Source: Pseudomonadota bacterium
GTDB taxonomy: Bacteria; Pseudomonadota; Gammaproteobacteria; Burkholderiales; Burkholderiaceae_C
Assembly: GCA_029779845.1 (NCBI GenBank)
Contig: JAKOZT010000033.1
Span: 1 to 64,000 of the forward strand
Direction: 5' to 3'
DNA: 64,000 nt
Positions 10,146 to 20,352 of the stretch are shown here, piece after piece. Each line of letters starts with the position of its first letter. The first letter of the stretch is position 1. Under the pieces are notes generated by a model that was not told the DNA's origin, did not search any database, and was given only the letters and a program-made list of their open reading frames with translations. Both the position numbers and the translations under genes were made by a program.

Positions 10146-10925
10146 TTGCTGGCCAAACGAATCATCCCCTGCCTCGACGTCACCGGAGGCCGGGTCGTCA
10201 AGGGCGTCAACTTCGTCGAGCTGCGCGATGCCGGCGATCCGGTCGAGATCGCGGCGCGCTACAACGAGCAGGGCGCCGACGAGCTGACCTTCCTCGACAT
10301 CACCGCCACCAGCGACGGGCGCGACCTGATCCTGCACATCATCGAGGCGGTGGCCTCGCAGGTGTTCATCCCGCTGACCGTGGGCGGCGGCGTGCGCACG
10401 GTCGACGACGTGCGGCGCCTGCTCAACGCCGGCGCCGACAAGGTCAGCTTCAACTCGGCGGCGGTGGCCAATCCGCAGGTGATCCGCGACGCTTCGGCCA
10501 GGTACGGCGCGCAGTGCATCGTGGTGGCGATCGACGCGAAGCGCCGCCACGGCGACGACCTCGCCGCGCGCGGCCCGGGCTGGGACGTCTACACGCACGG
10601 CGGGCGCAAGAACGTCGGCCTCGACGCGGTGGCGTGGGCCCGGCAGATGGCCGAACACGGCGCCGGCGAGATCCTGCTGACCAGCATGGATCGCGACGGC
10701 ACCAAGATCGGCTTCGACCTCGAGCTGACGCGCGCGGTGAGCGACGCCGTCGACGTGCCGGTGATCGCCTCGGGCGGCGTCGGCGCGCTGGAGCATCTCT
10801 CGGAGGGCATACGCGTCGGCGGCGCGGACGCGGTGCTGGCCGCGAGCATCTTCCACTACGGCGAGTTCACCGTCGGCCAGGCCAAGGCGCTGCTGGCGCG
10901 CGACGGCATCCCGGTTCGCTTGTGA
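10146..10925 (+). CDS. hisF: Imidazole glycerol phosphate synthase, cyclase subunit
   Basis: A (beta/alpha)8-barrel cyclase of 259 residues and the partner of HisH. The catalytic aspartates are in [12 protein letters not shown] and [10 protein letters not shown]; phosphate-binding motifs are [11 protein letters not shown] and [12 protein letters not shown]. The start codon is TTG at 10146 ([11 protein letters not shown]), with GAGG 8-11 nt upstream and no better ATG. Its TGA stop overlaps the GTG start of rsmD. In most betaproteobacteria I know, hisI and hisE follow hisF; here they do not. Confidence 0.97.
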   Translation: MLAKRIIPCLDVTGGRVVKGVNFVELRDAGDPVEIAARYNEQGADELTFLDITATSDGRDLILHIIEAVASQVFIPLTVGGGVRTVDDVRRLLNAGADKVSFNSAAVANPQVIRDASARYGAQCIVVAIDAKRRHGDDLAARGPGWDVYTHGGRKNVGLDAVAWARQMAEHGAGEILLTSMDRDGTKIGFDLELTRAVSDAVDVPVIASGGVGALEHLSEGIRVGGADAVLAASIFHYGEFTVGQAKALLARDGIPVRL

Positions 10926-11520
10926 AAGCGGCGCTGCCGCGCGAGGTCCGCATCATCGGCGGGCAGTGGAAGCGGTCCAAGCTGCCGGTGGCCGACAGAC
11001 CCGGGCTGCGGCCGACGCCGGATCGGGTGCGCGAGACGCTGTTCAACTGGCTGGGCAACGACCTCGAGGGCTGGCGTTGTCTCGATGCTTTCGCCGGCAG
11101 CGGCGCGCTCGGCTTCGAGGCCGCATCGCGCGGTGCGGCCGAGGTGATCCTGCTGGAGCGTGAGCGCACGCTCGCAGCAAGCCTGAACCAGTCGCGCGAA
11201 CGCCTGAAGGCCGGCACGCTGCGCATCGAATGCGCCGAGGCCTTGTCGTGGATGGCCGCCTGCGCGCCGCGGCGCTTCGAGCTGGTGTTCATCGACCCGC
11301 CCTTCGATGCGCAGCTGTTCGAGCGGGCGCTTGCCGCCGCGGCACGCCTGCTCGTGCCCGAGGGCTGTGTCTACCTCGAAGCCGACCGCGAATTCACTGC
11401 CGCCGACGTGGCGCCGCTCGGCTTGGCGCCGCACCGCCATCTGCGCGCCGGCCAGGTGCACGCGCACCTGCTGCGCGCGGCTACACTGCGACCGCCCGCA
11501 GCGAGCCCAGGAGTGCAGCT

Positions 11521-11524
<4 letters not shown>
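10922..11524 (+). CDS. rsmD: 16S rRNA (guanine(966)-N2)-methyltransferase
   Basis: A 200-residue Rossmann-fold SAM-dependent methyltransferase that methylates G966 of 16S rRNA. Family motifs are [11 protein letters not shown] and [18 protein letters not shown] at the N-terminus, [18 protein letters not shown] (SAM site, about residues 55-72) and the catalytic IDPPFD. The start GTG at 10922 overlaps the hisF stop (GTGA), and its own TGA overlaps the coaD start (TTGA), so three unrelated genes are translationally chained. The proline/alanine-rich C-terminal tail is not a recognised domain. Confidence 0.94.
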
Positions 11525-12299
<775 letters not shown>

Positions 12300-12701
12300 T
12301 CAAGGCTTCGAAGCTTTTTTCCCCGAACCCGGCGCGACGGCGGTGAAGTGCTCGGGCGACGCCCTGGCCTTTTTCTTCTTCTTCGCTTTCGGCTTCTTCC
12401 CGGCCACCGGCTCGGCCGCCTTCTGCGGACCCAGCGAGACGATCTGCGATTCGCGCCGCGCGGCCTTCTCGGCGGCGATGCGCTCGCGCTCCATCTCGCG
12501 CGCGCGGCGGCGTTCTCCGGCCGCGGCACGCTGCGCCTCGGCCTGCTGCGCCGCGTCGGGGGTGTCGGTGGCGTCGACGACACGCCCGCCCGGGCAGGGC
12601 GTCTGCGAGTAGACGGCTTCGCCGCAGCGGTAGGCCGGCGTCGCGGCATGGGCGCCGGCCGTGGCGAGCAGCACGACGGCGGCGAGGCAGGGCAGCTTCA
12701 T
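12300..12701 (-). CDS. Secreted DUF4124-like protein
   Basis: A 133-residue protein with a Sec signal peptide ([20 protein letters not shown], cleavage near residue 20). A short conserved part of the DUF4124 type follows ([16 protein letters not shown], residues 24-39, with two cysteines). Then come a charged helical segment rich in Arg/Glu/Ala (about 55-85) and a lysine-rich tail ([11 protein letters not shown]). DUF4124 proteins are periplasmic and of unknown function. The ATG at 12701 overlaps the pth stop by 4 nt, so it is the last gene of the ispE-prs-rplY-pth block. Confidence 0.75.
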   Translation of the reverse strand: MKLPCLAAVVLLATAGAHAATPAYRCGEAVYSQTPCPGGRVVDATDTPDAAQQAEAQRAAAGERRRAREMERERIAAEKAARRESQIVSLGPQKAAEPVAGKKPKAKKKKKARASPEHFTAVAPGSGKKASKP

Positions 12702-13315
12702 GGCGCGGTCTCCGGTGCGGGCGGCTTGGGCGGCTTGGGGCGCGGCGGCTTGGCGTGGATCTTCATCATCGCGCGCTCCATCTCGCCGGCCAGCAGCAGG
12801 TCGAGCGCGCCGAGCGATTGCTCGATCGACTTCTCGATCGCCTCGCGGTGTTCCGCCGAGGGCTTCTTCAGCACGTAGTTCACCACCTCGGCCTTCACGC
12901 CCGGGTGGCCGATGCCCAGGCGCAGCCGCCAGTAGTCGGCGCTGCCGAGCTGCGCGTGGATGTCCTTCAGCCCGTTGTGGCCGGCGTGGCTGCCGCCGAG
13001 CTTCATCTTCACCTGGCCGGGCGGCAGATCGAGTTCGTCGTGCGCGACCAGGATCTCGTTCGGCGCGATCTTGAAGAAGCGCGCCAGCGCCGCCACCGAC
13101 TTGCCAGACAGGTTCATGTAGGTCATCGGCTCGAGCAGCCACACCGGCCCGTTCGCCGTGTTGGCGCGCGCCGCGAGGCCGAAGTAGCTGCGTTCGGGCA
13201 CGAGGTTCGCCTTCAATGTGCGCGCCACCTCGTCGACGAACCAGAAGCCGGCGTTGTGCCGGGTGGCTTCGTATTCGGAGCCCGGGTTGCCCAGGCCGAC
13301 GATCAATCGGATCAT
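12698..13315 (-). CDS. pth: Peptidyl-tRNA hydrolase
   Basis: Releases tRNA from dropped-off peptidyl-tRNA. Conserved family motifs are present: [19 protein letters not shown] (residues 7-25, with the catalytic His in RHNAG), [23 protein letters not shown] and [11 protein letters not shown]. At 205 residues it is slightly longer than E. coli Pth, because of a proline/lysine-rich tail. It lies downstream of rplY with an intrinsic terminator between, so it may use its own promoter or readthrough. Confidence 0.97.
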   Translation of the reverse strand: MIRLIVGLGNPGSEYEATRHNAGFWFVDEVARTLKANLVPERSYFGLAARANTANGPVWLLEPMTYMNLSGKSVAALARFFKIAPNEILVAHDELDLPPGQVKMKLGGSHAGHNGLKDIHAQLGSADYWRLRLGIGHPGVKAEVVNYVLKKPSAEHREAIEKSIEQSLGALDLLLAGEMERAMMKIHAKPPRPKPPKPPAPETAP

Positions 13316-13345
13316 GCGGCGGATTATCGGCGGCGGCCGGGCATG

Positions 13346-13370
13346 AAAAAGCCCCGCCGAGGCGGGGCTT
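13346..13370 (-). terminator. Intrinsic terminator after rplY
   Basis: On the minus strand the sequence reads GCCCCGC, loop CTCG, GCGGGGC and then TTTTT: a 7-bp all-GC stem followed by five T. It lies 33 nt beyond the rplY stop and before the pth start. Confidence 0.85.
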
Positions 13371-13403
13371 CCGAAGGGGGAGGCGCGGCGTTGCCGCGGC
13401 CAC

Positions 13404-14048
13404 TCACTTCCTGTTCTGCTTCTCGTCCTTCTTGCCCTTGGTCGGCGCGGGCGCGGGGGCCACCGCGGCCGGCGCGGCGGCTTCTTCCTCGGCGGTCTGG
13501 GTCGACACCGAGACGATCACCGGATCCTTCTTGCCGTGCGTGACGACCTTGATGCCGTCAGCCAGCTTCAGGTCGCTGACGTGCAGCGACTGGCCCTTGG
13601 CGAGGTTGCTCAGGTCCACGGTCAGGTGCTCGGGCAGCTGCGAGGCCAGGCACTGGATCAGCAGCTCGGTGACGACGTGGTTGACCAGGCACTTGTCGGT
13701 CTTGACGGCCGGCGAGTTCTCCTCGTTGACGAAGTGCAGCGGCACCTTCTTCGTCACCTTGGTGGTCTTGTCGACGCGCTGGAAGTCGATGTGCAGCACG
13801 CGCGGCTTGAAGGCGTGCATCTGGTAGTCGCGCAGCAGCACCTGCTGGCTCTTGCCGTCGAGTTCCATCTCGAGCAGCGAGGAGTGGAAGGCTTCCTTCT
13901 TCAGCGCGAAGAACAGGGCGTTGTGATCGAGCTCGATCATGGCGGGCGCGCCGGCACCGTAGACGATGCCGGGCACCTTGTCCGCATTGCGCAGGCGGCG
14001 GCTCGCTCCGGTGCCCTGCAACTTGCGCTCGTAGGCGACGAATTTCAT
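13404..14048 (-). CDS. rplY: 50S ribosomal protein L25/general stress protein Ctc
   Basis: A 214-residue long form of bL25. The 5S rRNA-binding domain is at the N-terminus (residues 1-90, including GIVYG and VLLRDYQMH). The TL5/Ctc C-terminal domain follows, absent from the 94-residue E. coli protein. The tail is rich in alanine and proline and ends in a basic [11 protein letters not shown]. The start ATG at 14048 is the canonical [12 protein letters not shown] form; the longer open frame upstream is shadow of prs. It lies between prs and pth as in most proteobacteria. Confidence 0.96.
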   Translation of the reverse strand: MKFVAYERKLQGTGASRRLRNADKVPGIVYGAGAPAMIELDHNALFFALKKEAFHSSLLEMELDGKSQQVLLRDYQMHAFKPRVLHIDFQRVDKTTKVTKKVPLHFVNEENSPAVKTDKCLVNHVVTELLIQCLASQLPEHLTVDLSNLAKGQSLHVSDLKLADGIKVVTHGKKDPVIVSVSTQTAEEEAAAPAAVAPAPAPTKGKKDEKQNRK

Positions 14049-14098
14049 GGTGACTCCAGTGGGATGAACAACGAGGGCCCGCGACCAGGCTCCTCGGC

Positions 14099-15061
14099 TT
14101 AGAAGTTCGCGTTTTGCTCCGCGAACAGGGAAGTGACCGATTCGCCGTCCGAGATGCGGCGGATCGTCTCGGCGAACAGGAAGGCCACCGACAGCTGGCG
14201 CACCTTGGCGCAGGCCCGGCCGGCTTCGCTGAGCGGGATGGTGTTGGTGATCACGACCTCGTCGAGCGCCGAGGCCTTGATGCGCTCGATCGCCGGGCCC
14301 GAGAACACCGCGTGCGTGCAGTAGGCGTACACGCTCTTGGCGCCGCGCTCCTTCAGCACCTCGGCGGCCTTCACCAGCGTGCCGGCGGTGTCGATCATGT
14401 CGTCCATGATCACGCAGTTGCGGCCCTCGATCTCGCCGATGACGTGCATCACCTCGGAGACGTTGGCCTTGGGGCGGCGCTTGTCGATGATGGCCAGGTC
14501 GCAGCCCAGCTGCTTGGCCAGCGCGCGCGCGCGCACCACGCCGCCGACGTCGGGCGACACCACCACCAGATCGGCGTAACGCTTGCTCTGCAGGTCGGCC
14601 AGCAGCACCGGCGAGGCGTAGATGTTGTCGACCGGGATGTCGAAGAAACCCTGGATCTGGTCGGCGTGCAGGTCCATCGTCAGCAGCCGCTCGACGCCCA
14701 CGGCTTCGAGCATGTTGGCGACGACCTTGGCGCTGATCGGCACGCGGGTGGAGCGCGGGCGGCGGTCCTGGCGCGCGTAGCCGAAGTAGGGGATGACGGC
14801 GGTGACTCTCCTGGCCGAGGCGCGCTTGAGCGCGTCGACCATGATGCACAGCTCCATCAGGTTCTCGTTGGTCGGCGCGCAGGTGGGCTGCACGACGAAG
14901 ATGTCGCGGGCGCGCACGTTCTGTTCGATCTCGATGTCGACTTCGCCGTCGGAGAAGCGGCCGACCTTGGCGCGGCCCAGCTCGATGCCGAGGTGCGAAG
15001 CGATTTCCTGGGCCAGCGCCGGGTTGGCGTTGCCGGTGAACAGCACGGTGTTGAACAGCAC
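14099..15061 (-). CDS. prs: Ribose-phosphate pyrophosphokinase
   Basis: Makes PRPP from ribose 5-phosphate and ATP, feeding histidine, purine and pyrimidine synthesis; the his operon in this window uses its product. Family motifs are [11 protein letters not shown] at the N-terminus, [11 protein letters not shown], the flexible-loop YARQDRRPR and the PRPP-binding [15 protein letters not shown] chose the GTG at 15061 (320 residues) because GGAG lies 5 nt upstream and the length fits. The open frame extends further upstream into the tRNA-Gln gene, which cannot be coding. Confidence 0.95.
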   Translation of the reverse strand: MLFNTVLFTGNANPALAQEIASHLGIELGRAKVGRFSDGEVDIEIEQNVRARDIFVVQPTCAPTNENLMELCIMVDALKRASARRVTAVIPYFGYARQDRRPRSTRVPISAKVVANMLEAVGVERLLTMDLHADQIQGFFDIPVDNIYASPVLLADLQSKRYADLVVVSPDVGGVVRARALAKQLGCDLAIIDKRRPKANVSEVMHVIGEIEGRNCVIMDDMIDTAGTLVKAAEVLKERGAKSVYAYCTHAVFSGPAIERIKASALDEVVITNTIPLSEAGRACAKVRQLSVAFLFAETIRRISDGESVTSLFAEQNANF

Positions 15062-15129
15062 GATCGCTCCGTCAGGCTTGCCGGGCTCGTTGCGCACCGG
15101 GACGGATCCACTCGATCCGTCAGAAGATC

Positions 15130-15206
15130 TGGCAGGGGAGGAAGGACTCGAACCCTCGCATGTCGGAATCAAAATCCGATGCCTTAACCAACTTGGCGAC
15201 TCCCCT
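15130..15206 (-). tRNA. tRNA-Gln (anticodon TTG)
   Basis: On the minus strand a full cloverleaf of 77 nt including an encoded CCA. Acceptor AGGGGAG pairs with CTCCCCT, the anticodon stem-loop has loop ATTTTGATT with anticodon TTG, and the T-loop is GGTTCGAGTCC. It lies 41 nt after ispE and 68 nt before prs, so it is probably processed from the same transcript; this placement is common in betaproteobacteria. Confidence 0.97.
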
Positions 15207-15247
15207 ACACCGGTCCGCCGCCGAAGCGCCGAACCTACAACCGGGTC

Positions 15248-16111
15248 TCAGCTCGAAGCCCAACCGACGAGCGGATGCTGCTCCAGGCTGCGGCACATGC
15301 GCCCCACCCACCCCGGCGGAAGATCCGCCGGCATCGCCGCCGTGGGTTCGGCGCCCGTGCCTGCCCTCGCGAACACCGCGCTGCCCGATCCGGTCATGCG
15401 CGCGTTGCCGAAGCAGCGCTGCAGCATCTCCCGGGCGACTCCCACCTCGGCGCACTGCGCTTCGGCGGGGGGCTGCAAGTCGTTGCGACCGAAGTCGCCG
15501 CTGGCGTCCGCAAGAAAGCCTGTGAGTATAACAGGATCGGTATCGCGCACCAGCAGCGGGCTGGCGAAGATCGCACGCGTTTCGATGGGCGTGGGCGGCT
15601 TCAGCACGGCCAGCCAGGTGGGCAGCACGGGCAGCGGCGTCAGGCGCTCGCCGATGCCTTCGACGAAGGCGTTGCGGCCGCCGATGAAGAAGGGCACGTC
15701 GGCGCCGAGCTCGAGCCCCAGCGCGGCCAGGCGCTCGCGCGGCCAGTGCAGGCCCCACAGGCGGTTCAGCGCCAGCAGCGTGCTGGCGGCGTCCGAGCTG
15801 CCGCCGCCCATGCCGGCGCCCCAGGGCACCTGTTTGTCGATCGCGATGTCGGCGCCCAGCGTGGTGCCGCTCTCGGCCTGCAGCGCGCGCGCGGCGCGCA
15901 GGCACAGGTCGTCCTCGGGCAGGGCCGCGCCGAGGTCGTGGCGCGCGAGCACGCCGTCGGCGCGGCGCTCGAAGTGCAGCGCATCGCACCAGTCGATCAG
16001 CACGAAGACCGACTGCAGCAGGTGGTAGCCGTCGGCGCGGCGACCGACCACGTGCAGGAACAGGTTCAGCTTGGCCGGGGCGGGCACGTCGTAGAGCGCG
16101 CGCACACTCAT
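15248..16111 (-). CDS. ispE: 4-diphosphocytidyl-2-C-methyl-D-erythritol kinase
   Basis: A GHMP-family kinase of 287 residues in the non-mevalonate isoprenoid pathway. Visible are the substrate-site PAKLNLFLHVVGRRADGYHLL (N-terminus), the glycine-rich ATP loop VPWGAGMGGGSSDAAS (about residues 92-107) and the third GHMP motif MTGSGSAVFA. The product feeds isoprenoid synthesis, including IspB, encoded at 41-42 kb. It starts 2 nt after the lolB stop. Confidence 0.96.
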   Translation of the reverse strand: MSVRALYDVPAPAKLNLFLHVVGRRADGYHLLQSVFVLIDWCDALHFERRADGVLARHDLGAALPEDDLCLRAARALQAESGTTLGADIAIDKQVPWGAGMGGGSSDAASTLLALNRLWGLHWPRERLAALGLELGADVPFFIGGRNAFVEGIGERLTPLPVLPTWLAVLKPPTPIETRAIFASPLLVRDTDPVILTGFLADASGDFGRNDLQPPAEAQCAEVGVAREMLQRCFGNARMTGSGSAVFARAGTGAEPTAAMPADLPPGWVGRMCRSLEQHPLVGWASS

Positions 16112-16113
16112 GC

Positions 16114-16644
16114 TCAGCTCTTGTCCAGCTTGACGCGCACGGTGACCACCGGCGCGGTCTCGCGCACCGCGACGATGGTGTCGTCGGCAAAGCGCGCCAG
16201 GTCGACCAGCCAGCCCAGCTGGCGAAAGCCCGCCGGCTGCGCCACGTGCCCCGCGCCCGGCCAGGGCCGGCCGCGCAGCCAGTCGAACAGCGCCGCCACC
16301 GGCAGGCTCTCGCCGAGCACCTCGCGCGTCAGCGCGTCCAGGCTGGGGTAGGGCGCTTCGCCCTGCGGCGTCACCAGCAGCACGCGGCCGGGCTGCCAGC
16401 GCGCCTGCGCCATCACCTGGCCGGTGGGCGTGGACAGGTTCAGCCGCCCGGTCTCGGGCGCGCCTTGCAGTTCGAAGGCCGCGACCACCGAGCGCGGCTG
16501 CTCCTCGCCGTTCGTGTCGACACGCAGCGCGAGCCGGCCGGAGAGCGTGTCGCCGGCCAGCGGCTGCGTCTCCGGGCGCAGCGAGGCGCAGGCCTGCAGC
16601 AGCGCAGCCGCCGGCAGCGCGAGCGCGAGGTCGCGCCGCTTCAC
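16114..16644 (-). CDS. lolB: Outer-membrane lipoprotein receptor LolB
   Basis: Accepts lipoproteins from the periplasmic carrier LolA and inserts them in the outer membrane. The 176-residue protein has a lipoprotein signal with lipobox LLQAC (Cys at about residue 19). The LolB-like beta-rich fold follows, with the typical GRLALRV and FDWLRGRP/W segments. The start GTG at 16644 overlaps the upstream TPR gene's TGA (GTGA); a longer upstream frame is shadow of that gene. Position between TPR and ispE matches lolB in other proteobacteria. Confidence 0.93.
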   Translation of the reverse strand: MKRRDLALALPAAALLQACASLRPETQPLAGDTLSGRLALRVDTNGEEQPRSVVAAFELQGAPETGRLNLSTPTGQVMAQARWQPGRVLLVTPQGEAPYPSLDALTREVLGESLPVAALFDWLRGRPWPGAGHVAQPAGFRQLGWLVDLARFADDTIVAVRETAPVVTVRVKLDKS

Positions 16645-18455
16645 AGGTCGACCCGCAGCCGCGCGAGCGTCTCGCGCAGCACGTCGTTGGAGGCGTCGCG
16701 GGTCTTTGCCTCGCGCAGCACGCGCCGCGCTTCGTCCTGCTGGCCGAGCACCCACAGCACTTCGCCGAGGTGCGCGGCGATCTCGACGTCGGGTCGCGCG
16801 CGGTAGGCCTGCTGCAGCAGCCGCAAGGCCTCGGCGCGGTTGCCGAGGCGGTACTCGACCCAGCCCAGGCTGTCGGTGATGAAGGGCTCGCCGGGGCTGA
16901 GTTCGAGCGCTTTCCTGATCAGCTCGCGCGCCTCGGGCAGGCGCTGGTTGCGCTCGGCCAGCGAGTAGCCCAGCGCGTTGTAGGCGTGGTGGTGGTCGGG
17001 CTTGAGCGCGATCACCTTGCGCAGCAGCCGCTCCATCTCGTCCATGCGGTCGAGCTTCTCGGCCATCATCGACTGCTCGTAGAGCAGGTCGGCGTCGTCG
17101 GGGAACTGCTTGTTGGCCTGCGCCAGCACCGCATTGGCGTCGCGCCAGTCCTTCACGTCGCGCAGCACCTGCGCCTCGGCGAGCAGCTTGGCGCGCGCGT
17201 CGGCGGCGGTCTTCTCGGGCGTCTTGCGGATCAGCTCGCGCGCTTCCTTCAGCTTGCCCTGGCGCGCCAGCAGCGAGGCGCGGCGCGTCTGCACGTCGAG
17301 CGCGCGCTGCGGGTTGTCGACCTTGGCGAGCCAGGCCTCGGCGCCCTTGAAGTCGCGCTGCTGCTCGGCCGCTTGCGCCAGCAGCAGCCAGGCCTGCGTG
17401 CGGCCCTGGTCGCGCCGGTCGGCCGGCGCGGCGCTGCGATCCTCGTCGTCATCGTCGTCGTTGTCATCGCCGTCCGCGCCGGGCGGCGCGGCAGCCGGGG
17501 CGCTGTCGAGCCGGGCGAGATAGGTGTTCAGCGCCGCCGTCGCCTCGGCCGGGTGGCGCAGTTCGAGCTGCAGGGCGCCCAGCGTCAGCCAGGGCGGCGC
17601 CAACTCGGGCGCGAGGCGCGTGACGGTCTGCAATTGCGTGACCGCGTCGCCGTAGCGTTGCATGCCGGTCAGCACGCGCACGTAGTTCAGGCGCACGCCG
17701 TGGCCGTCGGGCCTGGCGTTCAGGTAGTTCGTGACCAGCACCTCGGCTTGCGGCGTGCTCGCCACCATCGCGGCGGCGAGCATCGCGGTGGCTTCGTCGG
17801 CCGGGTCGTCGGCCTGCGCGCGCTGCAGCAGCGCCAGCGCCCTGGGCGCGTCGGGCACGCCCAGCCAGGCGCGCGCCAGCGCCACGCGCGCCGCGCTGCG
17901 GGTGGCGCTCTGGTCGAGCCAGCCCTGCACCACGCGCTCGACCAGCGCGGGCGTCTGCGCCTTGTCGCCGCTGCGCCCGTAGAAGCCGGGCAGCGACTGG
18001 ATCAGCGCGGCGCGCTCGGCCTCGGGCGTGAGCTGGATCAGCGAGCGCAGCGGCTCGACCGATTCGTCGGCGCGGTTCAGCGCGACCAGCAACTGGATCA
18101 GGTAGCGGTGCGCCTCGATCGAGCGCGGCAGCGCGCTGCGCCAGGCCATCACCGCGGCGAGCGCCTGGTCGCCGGCGCGCGCCTGCAGGGCGATCTCGGT
18201 GGCGCGGCGGAACAGCTGGTCGTCGCGCGTGCGGCGCGCCGCGTCGAGCATCACCTGGTAGGCGGTGCCGGCCTCGCCTTCGCGCAGCTCGATCTCGCCG
18301 ATCAGCAACTGGTAGAAGAGCTGCGCATCGAGCGCGGAGTTCTCGACCGGCGGCCTGGCCGGGGCGGCGGTCTGCGCCGGCGCTGGCAGGCACAGCAGCG
18401 ACGCCAGCAGGGCAGCGAGCAGGCTGTGGCCCGCGCGGGACGAAGGGGACGGCAT
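16641..18455 (-). CDS. Exported TPR-repeat protein with an acidic linker
   Basis: A 604-residue protein of tandem tetratricopeptide repeats. It is preceded by a signal sequence ([17 protein letters not shown], cleavage near residue 30), so it is probably periplasmic or outer-membrane associated. At about residues 325-340 a run of aspartates ([12 protein letters not shown]) splits the repeat array in two. The C-terminal repeats are regular, for example [21 protein letters not shown] chose ATG 18455 because AGGAG lies 6 nt upstream; an ATG 27 nt further out is possible. It is coupled to lolB. The precise role is unknown; the lolB neighbourhood suggests envelope assembly. Confidence 0.88.
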   Translation of the reverse strand: MPSPSSRAGHSLLAALLASLLCLPAPAQTAAPARPPVENSALDAQLFYQLLIGEIELREGEAGTAYQVMLDAARRTRDDQLFRRATEIALQARAGDQALAAVMAWRSALPRSIEAHRYLIQLLVALNRADESVEPLRSLIQLTPEAERAALIQSLPGFYGRSGDKAQTPALVERVVQGWLDQSATRSAARVALARAWLGVPDAPRALALLQRAQADDPADEATAMLAAAMVASTPQAEVLVTNYLNARPDGHGVRLNYVRVLTGMQRYGDAVTQLQTVTRLAPELAPPWLTLGALQLELRHPAEATAALNTYLARLDSAPAAAPPGADGDDNDDDDDEDRSAAPADRRDQGRTQAWLLLAQAAEQQRDFKGAEAWLAKVDNPQRALDVQTRRASLLARQGKLKEARELIRKTPEKTAADARAKLLAEAQVLRDVKDWRDANAVLAQANKQFPDDADLLYEQSMMAEKLDRMDEMERLLRKVIALKPDHHHAYNALGYSLAERNQRLPEARELIRKALELSPGEPFITDSLGWVEYRLGNRAEALRLLQQAYRARPDVEIAAHLGEVLWVLGQQDEARRVLREAKTRDASNDVLRETLARLRVDL

Positions 18456-18532
18456 CGCTGGCTCCTGGGGACTCGAATTCATTCTAGTGGGGGGCATGAA
18501 CGGCATGAGAGGCTGCGATCCGGCGCGCTCGC

Positions 18533-18538
18533 GATAAT
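18533..18538 (+). promoter_or_regulatory. -10-like element 7 nt before mutM
   Basis: GATAAT at 18533-18538 ends 7 nt before the mutM ATG, and no Shine-Dalgarno is visible. This fits a near-leaderless transcript. No clear -35 is seen in the GC-rich upstream DNA. Confidence 0.4.
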
Positions 18539-18545
18539 TCCCCGC

Positions 18546-19361
18546 ATGCCCGAACTTCCCGAGGTCGAGACCACGCGGCGCAGCTTCGCGGACCGCATCG
18601 CCGGCGCCACGGTGACCGACGTGCGCCTGGGCAAGCCGCTGCGCTGGCCGCTGGGCTGCGAGCCGGCAACGCTGCGCGGCGCGCGCATCGGCGCGGCGGC
18701 GCGGCGCGGCAAGTACCTGTGGCTGCCGGTGGGCGAGGGCGGGCTGCTGCTGCACCTGGGCATGTCGGGTTCGCTCGCGTTCGGCGAGCACGCGGCCGGA
18801 CCCGGCGTGCACGACCACTTCGACCTGGTCACCGACCGCGGCACGCTGCGGCTGACCGACCCGCGCCGCTTCGGCGCGGTGGTGTGGTCGCGCGCGCTCG
18901 ACGCGCCGCCGGCCGCGACGCTGCTCGCCGGGCTGGGGCTCGAGCCTTTCGACGCGGCCTTCGACGGCGCGCACCTGCACCGCGCGCTGCGCGGCCGGCG
19001 CGTCGCGATCAAGCAGGCGCTGCTGGCCGGCGACATCGTCGTCGGCGCGGGCAACATCTATGCGTGCGAGGCGCTGTTCCGTTCCGGCATCGACCCGCGC
19101 ACCGCCGCCGGCCGCGTCAGCCGCGCGCGCTGCGATGCGCTCGCCGCCGCGCTGCGCCTCATCCTCGCGCAGGCGCTGGACCTCGGCGGCAGCACGCTGC
19201 GCGACTTCCGCGATGCGCACGGCATGGCCGGCAGCTTCCAGCAGCACGCGGCGGTGTACGGCCGCGCGGGCGAGCCCTGCCGCGCCTGCGGCACGCCGGT
19301 GCGGCGCATCGTGCAAGGCCAGCGCTCGACCTTCTTCTGCCCGCATTGCCAGCGCCGTTGA
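18546..19361 (+). CDS. mutM: Formamidopyrimidine-DNA glycosylase
   Basis: Excises 8-oxoguanine and formamidopyrimidines and nicks abasic sites. The mature N-terminus [11 protein letters not shown] carries the catalytic Pro and Glu (residues 2-3 after Met). The helix-two-turn-helix region ([12 protein letters not shown]) and the C-terminal zinc finger ([10 protein letters not shown]...FFCPHCQ, four cysteines) are intact. The length of 271 residues is standard. It is transcribed divergently from the TPR-lolB block, the usual arrangement in this group. Confidence 0.97.
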   Translation: MPELPEVETTRRSFADRIAGATVTDVRLGKPLRWPLGCEPATLRGARIGAAARRGKYLWLPVGEGGLLLHLGMSGSLAFGEHAAGPGVHDHFDLVTDRGTLRLTDPRRFGAVVWSRALDAPPAATLLAGLGLEPFDAAFDGAHLHRALRGRRVAIKQALLAGDIVVGAGNIYACEALFRSGIDPRTAAGRVSRARCDALAAALRLILAQALDLGGSTLRDFRDAHGMAGSFQQHAAVYGRAGEPCRACGTPVRRIVQGQRSTFFCPHCQRR

Positions 19362-19509
19362 GCGCAGCGTTGAAAGCGCGCCACGCGCCGTGACAAGGCG
19401 TATCCGGGTTTGCCCTGCGCATGCAGTTTTGCCATGCGACAATGGCCCGGCCTCGACCGCCCCCGCGCGCAAGCGCGTGCGGCCCGACGACAAGAACAGC
19501 ACCCGCGCA

Positions 19510-20352
19510 ATGCCGAGTGAAAACAAGCCGGCGCACGGCGACACCCTGATCGAGATCGACCACGTCACGTTCGGGTACGACGCCAGCCGCACCATCCTCA
19601 ACGACATCTCGCTGCGCTTCCAGCGCGGCAAGGTCACGTCCATCCTGGGCAGCTCGGGCTGCGGCAAGACCACGCTGCTGCGCCTGATCGGCGGCGTGCA
19701 CGCCGCCAACTCGGGCACCGTGACCTTCGACGGCGAGGCGGTCGACACGCGCAACCGCGAGCAGCTCTACCGGCTGCGCCGGCGCATGGGCGTGCTGTTC
19801 CAGTTCGGCGCGCTGTTCACCGACCTGTCCGTCTTCGACAACGTCGCCTTCCCGCTGCGCGAGCAGACGGATCTGAAGGAGTCGATGATCCGCGACATCG
19901 TGCTGATGAAGCTGAACGCCGTCGGCCTGCGTGGCGCGGCGCACCTGCGCATCTCGGAAGTCTCCGGCGGCATGGCGCGGCGCATCGCGCTGGCGCGCGC
20001 GATCGCGCTCGACCCGGAGCTGATCATGTACGACGAGCCCTTCGCCGGCCTCGACCTGATCTCGATGGGCGTGGCCGCGCGGCTGATCCGCACGCTCAAC
20101 GACGTGACCGGCTCGACCTCGCTGGTGATCTCGCACGACGTGCCCGAGTGCATGGCGATCAGCGACTACGTGGTGCTGCTGGCCAACGGCGGGCGCATCG
20201 TCGCGCAGGGCACGCCGGCCGAGCTGATGGGTTCGAGCGACCCCGAGGTGCGCCAGTTCGTGCGCGGCGAGCCCGACGGGCCGGTCAAGTTCCACTACCC
20301 GGCGCCCAGCATCGCCGAGGACTTCGGCCTGGGCGCGGGAGGGCCGCGATGA
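19510..20352 (+). CDS. mlaF: Phospholipid ABC transporter ATP-binding protein MlaF
   Basis: The ATPase of the MlaFEDB complex that moves glycerophospholipids between inner and outer membranes to keep outer-membrane asymmetry. The 280 residues carry Walker A GSSGCGKTT (about residues 49-57), signature VSGGMARR and Walker B LIMYDEPFAGLD. The ATG at 19510 is the first sensible start; the larger open frame upstream runs through mutM. A possible -10 GACAAT lies about 65 nt upstream. It starts the order mlaF-E-D-A-C-B and overlaps mlaE by ATGA. Confidence 0.95.
   Translation: MPSENKPAHGDTLIEIDHVTFGYDASRTILNDISLRFQRGKVTSILGSSGCGKTTLLRLIGGVHAANSGTVTFDGEAVDTRNREQLYRLRRRMGVLFQFGALFTDLSVFDNVAFPLREQTDLKESMIRDIVLMKLNAVGLRGAAHLRISEVSGGMARRIALARAIALDPELIMYDEPFAGLDLISMGVAARLIRTLNDVTGSTSLVISHDVPECMAISDYVVLLANGGRIVAQGTPAELMGSSDPEVRQFVRGEPDGPVKFHYPAPSIAEDFGLGAGGPR

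Noticed and set aside
12301..12320. GGCTTCGAAGC followed by six T after the ferredoxin gene
   Set aside because: The possible stem is only 3-4 bp and the bases encode the C-terminus of the DUF4124 protein. Too weak to annotate as a terminator.
16770..19361. An 863-codon plus-strand frame that ends in the mutM sequence
   Set aside because: Only the last 271 codons are mutM; the rest is the shadow of the TPR gene and contains no domain. The mutM start MPELPEVE fixes the real N-terminus.
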